Source: Diplocloster agilis (GTDB taxonomy: Bacteria; Bacillota; Clostridia; Lachnospirales; Lachnospiraceae). Taken from it: a DNA stretch of 64,000 nucleotides. The position numbers were made by a program, and so were the translations under genes. The DNA lies in NCBI RefSeq assembly GCF_019042275.1, contig NZ_JAHQCW010000018.1, positions 1-64,000 on the forward strand, given 5' to 3'. The notes beneath the pieces were generated by a model. It made no database searches and had not been told where the DNA came from. It worked only from the letters and a program-made list of their open reading frames with translations. Below are positions 1 to 9,090 of this stretch, one piece after another. Within the stretch, counting starts at the first letter, position 1; each line of letters opens with the position of its first letter.

Positions 1-165
1 TTCAGAGGCTCTTGCCCGTCGGACGTGAAGTCCGCCGTGCATCCTGAATCCGGCTTTCCGATTTCACTAAGCGTATTCACAGCCGCCCTATGCGCCCCCG
101 GGGAGATACAAAAGAACCCGGCCGCCCGGGGAGACACAAAGACGCTCCCGGACGCAGACATCCGG
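1..165. repeat. Long inverted repeat family, copy A (right half only)
   Basis: The sequence starts inside the central loop of a long inverted repeat that is complete at 24001-24412 and 52582-53005. It shares the loop segment with the small CGGAC-GTGAA-GTCCG hairpin and the first part of the right arm (TCCGGCTTTCCGATT, then GCCGCCCTATGCGC and a GGGGAGATACAAAAGAACCCGG block). Similarity fades after about position 165. The left arm must lie before the window if this copy is complete. Short reading frames here have no recognisable product. Confidence 0.85.
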
Positions 166-362
166 CCGTCCGTTGAGCCGGGACTCCCACAGGCCGCCCT
201 TACGACTGCCCGCTCCTACTTTACTACAACCTGATATTCGAGTTTCAAGCACCATGTCTAGGAAGCCACAGATCATGCCGGAAAACTACGCAAGAAGGCA
301 AAAACCTCGCCCTAATCTAACCCAGTCCAACCTGAACATGGAACCCAGCATGCTGTAACAAA

Positions 363-562
363 GGGAGGAGAGGAACGGGGCGGGGCCTTGGGGGCAGGGG
401 GCGGATTCCGCGGGGGAAAATCGCTTGAGGCCGGGCCTTAGAACAGGTTACGCAGATGACGGGAGAACCTCGCAGTTACCTGTTCTTAGGCCCGGCCGAA
501 GCGATTTCCCCCCGCGGAATCCGCCCCCTGCCCCCAAGGCCCCGCCCCGTTCCTCTCCTCCC
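363..562. repeat. Giant GC-rich hairpin upstream of dnaE
   Basis: Positions 363-450 and 476-562 are reverse complements with only a few mismatches over nearly 90 bp, separated by a loop of about 25 nt (451-475). The arms are made of G-runs and C-runs (GGGGCGGGGCC, GGGGGCAGGGGGCGG) and hold no credible gene. The sequence is unrelated to the copy A repeat next to it and occurs once in this window. It ends about 30 bp before the dnaE promoter. There is no T-run, so it is not an ordinary intrinsic terminator, although the RNA fold would be very stable. Confidence 0.93.
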
Positions 563-592
563 GCCCCCTTCAGCAAATCCGAAAATTGTCGA

Positions 593-622
593 TTGGCTTC
601 CCTAATAGGAGTGTGCTATAAT
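593..622 (+). promoter_or_regulatory. Putative sigma-A promoter of dnaE
   Basis: A TTGGCT -35-like element (593-598), an 18-bp spacer ending in TGC and a perfect TATAAT (617-622) lie just before dnaE. The expected transcript start near 629 would leave a leader of under 20 nt. Confidence 0.6.
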
Positions 623-646
623 CAGAAATAGAAAGTGAGGTGCCTT

Positions 647-3600
647 ATGGAGTTTACGCATTTGCACGTCCATACGGAGTATAGTCTGCTGGACGGTTCG
701 AATAAGATAAAAGAGTATGTGGCCCGGGTGAAGGAACTGGGGATGGACAGCGCGGCGATCACGGACCATGGGGCGATGTATGGAGTGATCGATTTTTACC
801 GGGCGGCACGGGAAGCCGGGATTAAGCCGATTCTGGGATGCGAGGTATATGTGGCTCCGAATTCCAGGTTTGATAAGGAGACTACCGGCGGGGAAGACCG
901 GTATTATCATCTTGTCCTGCTGGCGGAGAATAACCAGGGATACAGTAATCTGATGAAGATTGTTTCCAAGGGGTATGTGGAAGGTTTCTATTACAGGCCC
1001 CGGGTGGATATGGAGGTGCTGCGGGAATACCACGAGGGGATTATCGCGCTGAGCGCGTGCCTGGCCGGCGAGGTGCAGCGGTATATTCAGAAAGGCCTGT
1101 ATGAGGAAGCGAAGAAGACCGCTTTAAAATATGAAGATACCTTTGGCAAAGGGAACTTTTTCCTGGAACTTCAGGATCATGGGATTCCGGCTCAGAAGAC
1201 GGTGAATCAGCAGCTAGTCCGGATGAGCCAGGAACTGGGAATAGAACTGGTCGCTACCAATGATGTGCATTATACCTACGCGGAGGATGAAAAGCCTCAC
1301 GATATATTGTTGTGCATCCAGACCGCTAAGAAGCTGGCGGATGAGGACAGAATGCGCTACGAGGGCGGACAGTATTATGTCAAATCTGTGGAGGAGATGG
1401 AGGCGCTATTCCCCTATGCCAAACAGGCGCTTCTGAATACCCATAAGATCGCAGAGCGCTGTAATGTGGAGATCGAGTTCGGGGTTACGAAGCTGCCGAA
1501 ATACGATGTGCCGGAAGGGTATACCTCGTGGGAGTACCTGAATAAGCTGTGTTTCGACGGCTTTGCCAGGAGATACCCCGACGATGACGGGACCCTGAAA
1601 AAGAGGCTGGAATATGAGCTGGATACGATTAAAACCATGGGGTATGTAGATTATTTCCTGATCGTGTGGGATTTTATCAATTATGCGAAAAAAAATGACA
1701 TTATGGTGGGGCCGGGGCGCGGCAGCGCGGCCGGCAGTATCGTCTCCTATTGCCTGGAGATTACGAATATTGATCCGATCCGCTATAATCTTCTGTTCGA
1801 GCGGTTTCTGAATCCGGAACGGGTATCCATGCCGGATATAGATATTGACTTCTGTTTTGAACGAAGGCAGGAGGTTATCGATTATGTGACCAGGAAATAC
1901 GGGAAGGACCGGGTGGTGCAGATCGTTACGTTCGGTACCATGGCGGCCCGGGGCGTGATCCGGGACGTGGGCCGGGTCATGGACCTGCCCTATGCCCTGT
2001 GTGATACCATAGCGAAGGCGATCCCCATGGAACTTGGGATTACGATTGATAAGGCGCTGAAGACGAACCCGGAGCTTCGCAAGATGTATCAGGAGGACGA
2101 CCAGGTGCGAAACCTGATTGACATGTCTAAGAGGCTTGAGGGCCTGCCCCGCCATACCTCCATGCATGCGGCCGGAGTGGTAATCAGCCAGAAATCGGTG
2201 GATGAGTATGTACCGCTGTCCCGGGCGGCGGACGGTTCCATTACCACGCAGTTTACGATGACGACGCTGGAGGAGTTAGGGCTTCTGAAGATGGATTTCC
2301 TGGGCCTCAGGACCCTGACGGTGATCCAGAACGCAGTGAAGATGGTGGAAAAAGGCCGGCATCTTCAGCTGGATATGGAAAAAATAGATTACAATGATCC
2401 CGATGTGCTGGCCTCTCTGGGGACCGGCAAGACGGACGGGGTGTTCCAGTTGGAAAGCGGCGGGATGAAGAGCTTCATGAAAGAGCTTAAGCCCAGGAGC
2501 CTGGAGGACATTATCGCCGGTATATCGCTGTACCGGCCCGGGCCTATGGATTTTATCCCTCTCTATATTAAAGGAAAGAATTCGCCTGAGAGCATTACCT
2601 ATGACTGCCCGGAGCTGGAATCCATTCTGGAGCCCACCTACGGCTGTATCGTCTACCAGGAGCAGGTTATGCAGATCGTGCAGAAGCTGGCCGGTTATAC
2701 GCTGGGGCGAAGCGACCTGGTGCGCCGGGCCATGTCCAAGAAAAAAGTGGCGGTCATGGAGAAGGAGCGCAAGAACTTTGTCTACGGAAATGAGGAAGAA
2801 GGGGTTCCCGGCTGTATCAACCGGGGGATCCAGGAGAAGACGGCGAATAAAATATTTGACGATATGATCGATTTTGCCAAATACGCGTTTAATAAGTCCC
2901 ACGCGGCTGCTTATGCGGTGGTGGCCTACCAGACCGCGTATCTGAAATATTATTATCCGGTGGAATTCATGGCCGCACTGATGACGTCCGTCATCGATAA
3001 TCCGGGAAAGGTATCGGAATATATCCTGACCTGCCGCCAGATGAATATCCAGATTCTGCCGCCGGACGTGAATGAGGGCGAGACGCATTTCTCTGTTTCA
3101 AACGGAAAGATCCGCTATGCGCTGTCCGCAATCAAAAATGTGGGCCGGCCGATCATTGACGCGCTGGTGGAAGAACGGGAACAGAATGGCACCTTCGCGA
3201 ACCTGAAAGATTTTCTGACCAGAATGGCCGAAAAGGACATGAACAAAAGAGTAATTGAAAATCTGATCAAGGCAGGCGCGCTGGACAGCTTAGGCGGCAC
3301 CAGAAAGCAGTTTATGATGATCTACGTGCAGGTGTTGGACAGTGTCAATCAGGAGCGGAAGTATTCCATGACCGGCCAGATGTCCCTGTTTGATCTGGTG
3401 GAGGAGGAAGATAAAGAGGCGTTTGAGATTCAACTTCCGGATGTGGGTGAATATTCCAAGGAAATGAAGCTGGGATTTGAGAAGGAAGTGCTGGGCGTGT
3501 ATATTAGCGGCCATCCTTTGGAAGAATATGAGGAGAAGTGGAGAAAGAACATTACCCAGGTTACGACGGATTTTATGCCCGATGAGGAATCCGGCGCGGC

Positions 3601-4129
3601 GAAGGTGAGGGATGGGGCGAAAGCGATTATCGGCGGTATGATTACCGGTAAAACCGTAAAGCCTACCAGGACCAATACCATGATGGCTTTTATCCAGATC
3701 GAGGATCTGGTGGGCACAGTGGAGGTTATTATCTTTCCCAGGGATTATGAAAAATATAGCTCATTACTCATAGAGGACAGCAAAGTCTTCGTCTTGGGAC
3801 GTATTTCCGCGGAGGAGGAAAAAGCCAGTAAGCTGATCTGCGAGAAGATTATTCCCTTTGACACCATACCCAGAGAGCTTTGGGTGAAATATCCCGATCT
3901 GGACGCCTTCCGCGCGGGGGAACAGGACCTGTATGATACGCTGCGGGATTCCGACGGACAGGACCGGGTGGTGATCTACGTGGAGAACCCCAAAGCGGTA
4001 AAACGGCTGCCTCCGGCCAGGAATATCAGGATCAATCCGGATCTCCTGAGCAGTTTAACTACAAAATATGGAGAAAATAACATTAAAGTTGTTGAAATGA
4101 GTATTGAAAATAAAAAAGAAATCCTTTAG
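647..4129 (+). CDS. dnaE: DNA polymerase III alpha subunit (DnaE)
   Basis: Replicative DNA polymerase alpha subunit of about 1160 residues, the usual bacterial DnaE length. The N-terminal PHP domain begins FTHLHVHTEYSLLDG. The polymerase core carries GPGRGSAAGS and the catalytic aspartates in MPDIDIDFCFERR (about residues 395-410), followed by helix-hairpin-helix and C-terminal OB regions (FIQIEDLVGTVEVIIFP). An upstream in-frame GTG at 635 exists, but ATG 647 is preferred: it has an AGTGAGG ribosome site at 634-640 and starts directly at the conserved PHP motif. It has its own promoter. pfkA follows after 63 bp, a neighbourhood common in clostridia. In Firmicutes that also have PolC, DnaE usually helps in primer extension; PolC is not in this window. 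Confidence 0.97.
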   Translation: MEFTHLHVHTEYSLLDGSNKIKEYVARVKELGMDSAAITDHGAMYGVIDFYRAAREAGIKPILGCEVYVAPNSRFDKETTGGEDRYYHLVLLAENNQGYSNLMKIVSKGYVEGFYYRPRVDMEVLREYHEGIIALSACLAGEVQRYIQKGLYEEAKKTALKYEDTFGKGNFFLELQDHGIPAQKTVNQQLVRMSQELGIELVATNDVHYTYAEDEKPHDILLCIQTAKKLADEDRMRYEGGQYYVKSVEEMEALFPYAKQALLNTHKIAERCNVEIEFGVTKLPKYDVPEGYTSWEYLNKLCFDGFARRYPDDDGTLKKRLEYELDTIKTMGYVDYFLIVWDFINYAKKNDIMVGPGRGSAAGSIVSYCLEITNIDPIRYNLLFERFLNPERVSMPDIDIDFCFERRQEVIDYVTRKYGKDRVVQIVTFGTMAARGVIRDVGRVMDLPYALCDTIAKAIPMELGITIDKALKTNPELRKMYQEDDQVRNLIDMSKRLEGLPRHTSMHAAGVVISQKSVDEYVPLSRAADGSITTQFTMTTLEELGLLKMDFLGLRTLTVIQNAVKMVEKGRHLQLDMEKIDYNDPDVLASLGTGKTDGVFQLESGGMKSFMKELKPRSLEDIIAGISLYRPGPMDFIPLYIKGKNSPESITYDCPELESILEPTYGCIVYQEQVMQIVQKLAGYTLGRSDLVRRAMSKKKVAVMEKERKNFVYGNEEEGVPGCINRGIQEKTANKIFDDMIDFAKYAFNKSHAAAYAVVAYQTAYLKYYYPVEFMAALMTSVIDNPGKVSEYILTCRQMNIQILPPDVNEGETHFSVSNGKIRYALSAIKNVGRPIIDALVEEREQNGTFANLKDFLTRMAEKDMNKRVIENLIKAGALDSLGGTRKQFMMIYVQVLDSVNQERKYSMTGQMSLFDLVEEEDKEAFEIQLPDVGEYSKEMKLGFEKEVLGVYISGHPLEEYEEKWRKNITQVTTDFMPDEESGAAKVRDGAKAIIGGMITGKTVKPTRTNTMMAFIQIEDLVGTVEVIIFPRDYEKYSSLLIEDSKVFVLGRISAEEEKASKLICEKIIPFDTIPRELWVKYPDLDAFRAGEQDLYDTLRDSDGQDRVVIYVENPKAVKRLPPARNIRINPDLLSSLTTKYGENNIKVVEMSIENKKEIL

Positions 4130-4192
4130 AATGGAAAGGAAATGTGAACAAATTAACGAAAGATAGTTCGAAATATATGGGAGGAATTCAGC

Positions 4193-5212
4193 ATGGCAAA
4201 AGAGTTATCCTCCGGGTCCGCAATGCCCGGTATTGAAGGCAATAAGGAAATCAAAACAATCGGAGTCCTGACCAGCGGCGGCGACGCTCCCGGAATGAAC
4301 GCGGCGATCCGTGCGGTTGTCAGAAGGGCAATCGACCAGGGAAAGACAGTCAAGGGCATTTTAAAAGGATATAACGGCCTGTTAAACGAAGAAATTATCG
4401 ATATGGATAAAAGAAAAGTGTCCGACATTATCCAAAAGGGCGGCACCATTCTCTATACCGCGCGCTGTTCTGAGTTCCGGACTCTGGAAGGGCAGCAGAA
4501 GGGGGCAGAGGTATGCCGTAAGCACGGCATCGAGGGCCTGATCGTCATCGGCGGGGACGGTTCCTTCCAGGGAGCCCAAAAGCTGTCCGCGCTGGGGATT
4601 AATACCATCGGTGTGCCCGGAACCATCGATCTGGACATCGCATGTACGGAATACACCATCGGATTCGACACCGCGGTGAATACCGCCATGGAAGCCATCG
4701 ATAAGGTGCGCGACACCTCCACGTCCCACGAGCGGTGCAGCATCATCGAGGTAATGGGCCGTAACGCAGGATATATCGCGCTGTGGTGCGGGATCGCCAA
4801 CGGAGCGGAAGACATCCTGCTTCCTGAAAAATATGACTATGACGAACAGAAACTGATCAATAATATTATCCGCAACCGGAAACGGGGCAAAAAACACCAC
4901 ATCGTAATTAACGCCGAGGGCATCGGACATTCCGAGAGCATGGCGAAGCGGATCGAAGCGGCTACCGGAGTGGAGACCAGAGCCACCATCCTGGGCCATA
5001 TGCAGCGCGGCGGCAGCCCGACCTGCAAAGACAGAATGTACGCGTCCATCATGGGAGCCTACGCCGTGGATCTTCTGTGCGCAGGCAAGACCAACCGGGT
5101 CGTTGGTTACAAAAACGGCGATTATGTGGACTTTGATATAGACGAAGCCCTGGCCATGAAAAAAGATATCCCCGCTTACCAATACGAAATCAGTAAGGCG
5201 CTGTCAAGATAA
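4193..5212 (+). CDS. pfkA: ATP-dependent 6-phosphofructokinase
   Basis: Glycolytic enzyme phosphorylating fructose 6-phosphate to fructose 1,6-bisphosphate; cytosolic. Family motifs are clear: GVLTSGGDAPGMNAAIRAVV at the nucleotide site, VIGGDGSFQGA, the catalytic region GTIDLDI with both aspartates, TIGFDTAVNTAMEAID, IEVMGRNAGYIAL and GHMQRGGSP. The residue between the catalytic aspartates is Leu where the Bacillus-type enzyme has Asn (TIDND). At 339 residues it has roughly 20 extra N-terminal residues before the usual start. ATG 4193 is supported by a GGAGGAATTC ribosome site; a shorter internal start cannot be excluded. Its stop codon overlaps the next gene by one base, so the two are probably co-transcribed. 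Confidence 0.95.
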   Translation: MAKELSSGSAMPGIEGNKEIKTIGVLTSGGDAPGMNAAIRAVVRRAIDQGKTVKGILKGYNGLLNEEIIDMDKRKVSDIIQKGGTILYTARCSEFRTLEGQQKGAEVCRKHGIEGLIVIGGDGSFQGAQKLSALGINTIGVPGTIDLDIACTEYTIGFDTAVNTAMEAIDKVRDTSTSHERCSIIEVMGRNAGYIALWCGIANGAEDILLPEKYDYDEQKLINNIIRNRKRGKKHHIVINAEGIGHSESMAKRIEAATGVETRATILGHMQRGGSPTCKDRMYASIMGAYAVDLLCAGKTNRVVGYKNGDYVDFDIDEALAMKKDIPAYQYEISKALSR

Positions 5213-5997
5213 TGATAACAAGTACGCATAACCAGCAAGTCAAACATGTCATGCAATTAAATAAAAAACCCCGGCTTCGGAAGGAAGAAGGGGTTTTTGT
5301 CGTAGAAGGTTTTAAGATGGTAAAGGAGGCCCCGAAGGACCGTATCGTGAAGGCCTATGTAAGCGCGTCGGCGCTTTCGGACCCGTCTGGCCGGACCCTT
5401 CTTGCGGATCTCCCCTTTGAGGAGGTGGAGGACCAGGTGTTTACGCAGATGTCCGATACACAGACGCCTCAGGGCGTCCTGGCCGTCATCAGGCGGCGGG
5501 AACCGGATCTCGAGCAGATGTTGAAGCAGCCGGATCCATTTTTATTGCTGATCGAAAACCTTCAGGATCCGGGCAATTTGGGAACCATGATCCGGACGGC
5601 GGAGGGGGCTGGCGTCACCGGGATTCTGATCAGCCGCGAAAGTGTGGATCTGTACAATCCCAAGACCATCCGTTCCACGATGGGATCGATTTACCGTGTC
5701 CCCGTCCATATCACGGACAGCCTGACCGGTCTCGTTCCCCTGCTGCATCAGCGCGGAATTCGGACCTACGCCGCCCATCTGCGGGGTACGAAGTCCTACA
5801 CGGAGGCTGACTATCGGACGGGAACGGCTTTCCTGATCGGCAATGAAGGCAACGGACTGACAGAAGAGTTAGCCGATGCGGCGGATCAGTATATCCGAAT
5901 TCCGATGGAGGGACAGGTAGAGTCCCTGAATGCCGCCATGGCTGCCGGAATATTGATGTATGAAGTTAAGAGGCAGAGAACGGGTAGAAATCTGTAG
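5212..5997 (+). CDS. SpoU/TrmH-family RNA 2'-O-methyltransferase
   Basis: Predicted SAM-dependent ribose methyltransferase acting on rRNA or tRNA. The N-terminal part (about residues 1-95) resembles the SpoU substrate-binding domain. The C-terminal SPOUT knot shows the motifs ENLQDPGNLGTMIRTAEGAG, FLIGNEGNGL and IPMEGQVESLNAAMAAGIL. At 261 residues it is the size of RlmB/TrmH-like enzymes; the modified nucleotide cannot be told from sequence. The start ATG overlaps the pfkA stop by one base (ATGATAA context), indicating translational coupling. No terminator is obvious directly after it. Confidence 0.92.
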   Translation: MITSTHNQQVKHVMQLNKKPRLRKEEGVFVVEGFKMVKEAPKDRIVKAYVSASALSDPSGRTLLADLPFEEVEDQVFTQMSDTQTPQGVLAVIRRREPDLEQMLKQPDPFLLLIENLQDPGNLGTMIRTAEGAGVTGILISRESVDLYNPKTIRSTMGSIYRVPVHITDSLTGLVPLLHQRGIRTYAAHLRGTKSYTEADYRTGTAFLIGNEGNGLTEELADAADQYIRIPMEGQVESLNAAMAAGILMYEVKRQRTGRNL

Positions 5998-6347
5998 GAA
6001 ACGGCAGGAGTGAGATGATATAAATACTTGTTTCTTCCTATATAAGATAGTCTATATAAAAGGTCAGAATCTGATTGGTGGAATAATAATTTGGTAATTT
6101 ATGTCAACTAAACTTTCGGTTACCCTGATCCGGCACTTACGGGATCGAGAGTAGTAGTTTAACCACTTAAAATTGTAAATTTTTATGGTTTAAGAACCTG
6201 ACAGGAATTAAAAAATATATTAAAAATAGAACATCATAAAATAGCATGTATATAGTCATGTTCACTATTTAAATATATTACATATAGGCGGTATGCTGTC
6301 AGTGCGTAAGGACTTTCCGCCAGACAAAATGATAAGGGGGGATACAA
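5998..6347 (+). other. AT-rich intergenic region with possible structured leader
   Basis: This 350-bp gap holds no gene. Around 6105-6170 a GATCC/GGATC stem lies inside a wider AAAC/GTTT pairing. At about 6291-6327 a GGCGG/CCGCC stem precedes the AGGGGGG ribosome site of the small gene at 6348. The arrangement looks like a folded RNA leader, but it does not match any riboswitch class I can recall. Confidence 0.3.
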
Positions 6348-6443
6348 ATGGCAACTGGTTTCTTATTTATAGCATTGATTATTTTTGTGATCGTTGCGCT
6401 GGGCTGCGCCGGAATAGCGATATATTTTTCAAGAAAAAAATAA
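6348..6443 (+). CDS. 31-residue single-span membrane protein
   Basis: A small frame of 31 codons starting at ATG 6348 with a strong AAGGGGGG ribosome site 7-8 bp upstream. The product begins MATGFLFIALIIFVIVAL and ends FSRKK. It is essentially one hydrophobic helix (about residues 4-26) followed by a positively charged tail, typical of small inner-membrane proteins oriented by the positive-inside rule. No family is recognised. A long AT-rich leader with possible stems precedes it and a hairpin follows at 6533. Support comes from the ribosome site and composition only. Confidence 0.55.
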   Translation: MATGFLFIALIIFVIVALGCAGIAIYFSRKK

Positions 6444-6532
6444 AGCGGGATTATTCGCCGGAATGATTTCAGGAAAAGCTACTTTATGCCATATATTTAC
6501 GGATAAATTTCATATTATGTTAACAATTAACA

Positions 6533-6552
6533 AAGGCCCATAATTGGGCCTT
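6533..6552. terminator. Hairpin between convergent genes
   Basis: AAGGCCCA and TGGGCCTT pair across a 4-nt TAAT loop, between the 31-residue gene and the oppositely oriented ASCH-like gene. The T-run is poor on both sides, so termination strength is uncertain. Confidence 0.5.
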
Positions 6553-6625
6553 GTCCTGTCTTTCTGTATAAGTCCGTATAATAAAATTTGCGGAATATTT
6601 GTAACACATTTAGAAACCAATCATT

Positions 6626-7090
6626 TTAGAATCTGGATTTTTCATAATTGTAAGGAATACTGGTGCCTACTACTACGTCCTCTATCTTATCAAGAATCAG
6701 CCAATCATCCATATTTCCCTGGTGGTCAAATTCCATAGACGGTATGGCCCGGACGTCTTCAAACGAAACAAGACACAAACATTTTTTATGCCAGCGGGCC
6801 TTTTGTTTTTCAGTTAAATTCAGCATAGACTGATACTCATCCAATATTCTGGAAATCTCCTCATCAGACAATTTTACATAATTTTTGACATCCTTCACTA
6901 CCGCGCAGGCGGTAATCTGTTTTGTCCCCTTCTCCATAAAATAGAGCTTTTCTCCGGGAAATACCCTGCTGTGAGGAATTTTTCTACCCGCCGCCCCACG
7001 GACTACCATTGTTTTTGTACCGGCTAAAATCTTATCCAGAACTTTTTCGCCCTTTGGGCCGGCGTTATCACAATAAACCAAGTGAACCAT
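6626..7090 (-). CDS. ASCH/PUA-like domain protein
   Basis: A 154-residue protein whose first half (LDKILAGTKTMVVRGAAGRK, then FPGEKLYFMEKGTKQITA) has the look of the ASCH fold, a PUA-related RNA-binding beta barrel in which a short helix precedes a T-M-V-x-R-G segment. The C-terminal half is charged and alpha-helical with two Cys (KKCLCLVSFEDV). No catalytic motif is visible. The start is supported on the reverse strand by GGAAAGGAGGG about 6 bp upstream of ATG 7090. It stands alone and convergent to the small membrane gene. The family assignment is by eye; an uncharacterised protein is the alternative. Confidence 0.6.
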   Translation of the reverse strand: MVHLVYCDNAGPKGEKVLDKILAGTKTMVVRGAAGRKIPHSRVFPGEKLYFMEKGTKQITACAVVKDVKNYVKLSDEEISRILDEYQSMLNLTEKQKARWHKKCLCLVSFEDVRAIPSMEFDHQGNMDDWLILDKIEDVVVGTSIPYNYEKSRF

Positions 7091-7551
7091 TTTTTGCCCT
7101 CCTTTCCACCACGATACATTCGCTGTTGATATTCCAAAATCGAATCAGTATGATTTAGCTGCAGTTCACAATATTTATATCGTACCACCAATTTAGCTGA
7201 ATTTCCTCTCATTTTCTGCACGATATAGATAGTATCAAATAATTGACTTAAGAATCATATTTCCCAAAATCTTAAGAATCATCCATTTGAAAATAAATAG
7301 CGGCGGCCGGTAAGATCGCTTCTATTCGTCTTAATACCCTCAAAATCCGCAAAATTCCCGCCCGCAAAAACGTACAATCCCATCCTAAAACAATCGGCTT
7401 TTCTCTTTTCTGTTATTACCCCTCCCCCAGCCAGTGCATTGAAAAAGAACGGGCCAAACCTGCCCGTCCGGTATCCGTTTTGTGATTCAGCCGGAACTTC
7501 ATTCCGACAGCTTCCCAAAACGAGCGCTCGTTTTTTGTAGATAATCACCCC
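7091..7551. other. Intergenic stretch without a convincing gene
   Basis: A 460-bp divergent region between the ASCH-like gene (minus) and the SleB-type gene (plus). The only longer frame (minus strand, 7279-7548) has no ribosome site and no recognisable motif. AACGAGCGCTCGTTTTTT at 7519-7536 is a short palindrome with a T-run that could terminate readthrough on the plus strand just before the next promoter. Confidence 0.4.
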
Positions 7552-7580
7552 TTGACAAATAAATTTAACTTTGCTATTAT
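7552..7580 (+). promoter_or_regulatory. Consensus sigma-A promoter of SH3/SleB gene
   Basis: TTGACA at 7552-7557, a 17-bp spacer and TATTAT at 7575-7580. The predicted start near 7587 gives a 60-nt AT-rich leader ending in the CAGGAGGAC ribosome site. Confidence 0.8.
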
Positions 7581-7647
7581 AAGTCCGTAATAAATTTAAT
7601 AAAATTGTAACAATTGTAATAAAAACGCAATTGTTCAGGAGGACACA

Positions 7648-8901
7648 ATGAAAGCGAAATGGACGAAAACCCTGGCTTGTGTGATGGTTTGCACATCCTG
7701 CCTTGTGGTTCCATCTATGGAAGCGCTGGCATCCGGGGGATTGGCCGGAATCCAGAGAGATCTGGTTTCGGTCAGCACATCAGATATTACGCCGAAAACT
7801 GTGGTACTACCGACAGCAACACCAGAAATCAAACCAACCGCGTCACCGGAGACAGAGAACGGTGATAAAGTTATGGCCCAGGCAGGGGTGGCCGCCGAAC
7901 TTGCTCAAAGCACACCGGCTCCCCAGGACGCGCAGGTTCCCGCACCAACAGAAACGGGCGGCCCGGCGGACGGGGCTGTGACAGGAGCAGAGGATGCGCC
8001 GGCCATAGAACCGGCGGGAGAGACATCCGAATGGTCCAACCGCCTGATGGCGAAAGTGGACGAGTCGCTGAATATCCGAGCAGAGGCCAGTGAGGAATCG
8101 GAACTGGTCGGCAAATTATTCAAAGGCGGAGCAGCGGACATCCTGGAGCGGGGAGATGAATGGACGAAGATCTCGTCCGGGTCGGTGGAAGGCTATGTAA
8201 AGAATGATTACGTAGCGTTTGACGCTGAGGCGGAAGCTTTAGCGGAAGAGGAAGCAGTTACAACGGCAACGGTCAATACCGAAACCCTGAAAGTCCGTTC
8301 CGAGGCCAGCACGGAAGCATCCGTACTTGGACTTGCGGCAAACGGGCAGCAGTATACAGTTACCGGTCAGGATGATGAGTGGGTAACCGTAGAATTCGGA
8401 TCAGAGCAGACCGGTTATGTGGCGAAAGAGTATGTTACCGTAGAAGTAAAGCTCGGTGAAGCGAAATCTGTAGAACAGATCGCAGAAGAGCAAAGAGCTG
8501 CGGAAGCAGAAAAAGCAAAACAAAACGGGAAAAACGTAACGCAGAAAGAAGCCGTATCCGCAAACGCAGATGAAGCGACCATACTGGCGGCGATCATACA
8601 GATGGAAGCCGGGAATGAAAGCTTCGAAGGCAAGCTCGGTGTGGCAAGCGTAGTGATGAACCGTGTGAGAAGCGGCAGATATCCGGGATCTATCAGCGGA
8701 GTCGTATACCAGAGCGGACAGTTCCCTCCGGCGCACAGCGACCGGATGCAGAGCATCATCGCCAACGGACCCAGCGGTTCCTGTATGGAAGCAGCGCAGG
8801 CAGCCATCGGCGGGGCCGATAACGTAGGAGGAGCCACCCAGTTCCGTCCCGCAAGTTCCGGAGCAGATGGAACGGTTATCGGGAATCACGTTTTTTGGTA
8901 A
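7648..8901 (+). CDS. Secreted SH3-domain cell wall hydrolase, SleB type
   Basis: A 417-residue exported peptidoglycan-active protein. Residues 1-29 form a signal peptide (KAKWTKTLACVMVCTSCLVV, then ALAS). A Pro/Ala/Thr/Glu-rich linker runs to about residue 130. Two bacterial SH3 domains follow (about 133-195, LNIRAEASEESELVGKLFKG; about 207-270, LKVRSEASTEASVLGLAANG), which usually bind cell wall. The C-terminal domain (about 307-417) matches the SleB/Hydrolase_2 family of cortex-lytic or wall-lytic enzymes: ATILAAIIQMEAGNESFEGK with its conserved Glu, VASVVMNRVRSGRYP, GQFPPAHSDRM and the final HVFW. It has its own consensus promoter and terminator. Whether it acts in germination or vegetative wall turnover cannot be told. 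Confidence 0.9.
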   Translation: MKAKWTKTLACVMVCTSCLVVPSMEALASGGLAGIQRDLVSVSTSDITPKTVVLPTATPEIKPTASPETENGDKVMAQAGVAAELAQSTPAPQDAQVPAPTETGGPADGAVTGAEDAPAIEPAGETSEWSNRLMAKVDESLNIRAEASEESELVGKLFKGGAADILERGDEWTKISSGSVEGYVKNDYVAFDAEAEALAEEEAVTTATVNTETLKVRSEASTEASVLGLAANGQQYTVTGQDDEWVTVEFGSEQTGYVAKEYVTVEVKLGEAKSVEQIAEEQRAAEAEKAKQNGKNVTQKEAVSANADEATILAAIIQMEAGNESFEGKLGVASVVMNRVRSGRYPGSISGVVYQSGQFPPAHSDRMQSIIANGPSGSCMEAAQAAIGGADNVGGATQFRPASSGADGTVIGNHVFW

Positions 8902-8929
8902 CGCTTTGAAATATAAATAATAAAAATTG

Positions 8930-8972
8930 GAAACCCTATAGAAACCAACACTGGTTTTTATAGGGTTTTTTC
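8930..8972 (+). terminator. Intrinsic terminator
   Basis: AAACCCTATAGAAACCA pairs with TGGTTTTTATAGGGTT across a short ACAC loop and runs into TTTTTTC. It ends the SleB-type transcription unit. Confidence 0.9.
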
Positions 8973-9040
8973 AGTCTTAAGAAAAGCGCACGCCCTGTAT
9001 CCGGGCATCTCTCAATTATGTAAAGTCTTATTTAAAAACA

Positions 9041-9069
9041 TTGTAATTCAAAACAAATTATAGTAAGAT
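9041..9069 (+). promoter_or_regulatory. Possible promoter of nfeD-SPFH operon
   Basis: TTGTAA (9041-9046), 17-bp spacer, TAAGAT (9064-9069), shortly before the nfeD ribosome site. A weak match. Confidence 0.4.
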
Positions 9070-9090
9070 AAGGGGAAAGGAGTGATGGAC

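Noticed and set aside
1-630. Insertion sequence or transposase remnants
   Set aside because: No transposase-like peptide or flanking target duplication could be found around any repeat copy.
1406-2167. Long minus-strand frame inside dnaE (and similar ones inside rpoB and rpoC)
   Set aside because: Shadow frames caused by codon bias of strongly supported genes on the other strand.
5998-6347. A known riboswitch (THF, guanidine, ZTP, c-di-GMP, fluoride) before the small membrane gene
   Set aside because: Short resemblances such as GAGAGTAG are present but the conserved cores of these classes are not.
7279-7548. An 89-codon minus-strand frame before the SleB-type gene
   Set aside because: No ribosome site or recognisable motif, and it overlaps the upstream region of a strong plus-strand promoter.
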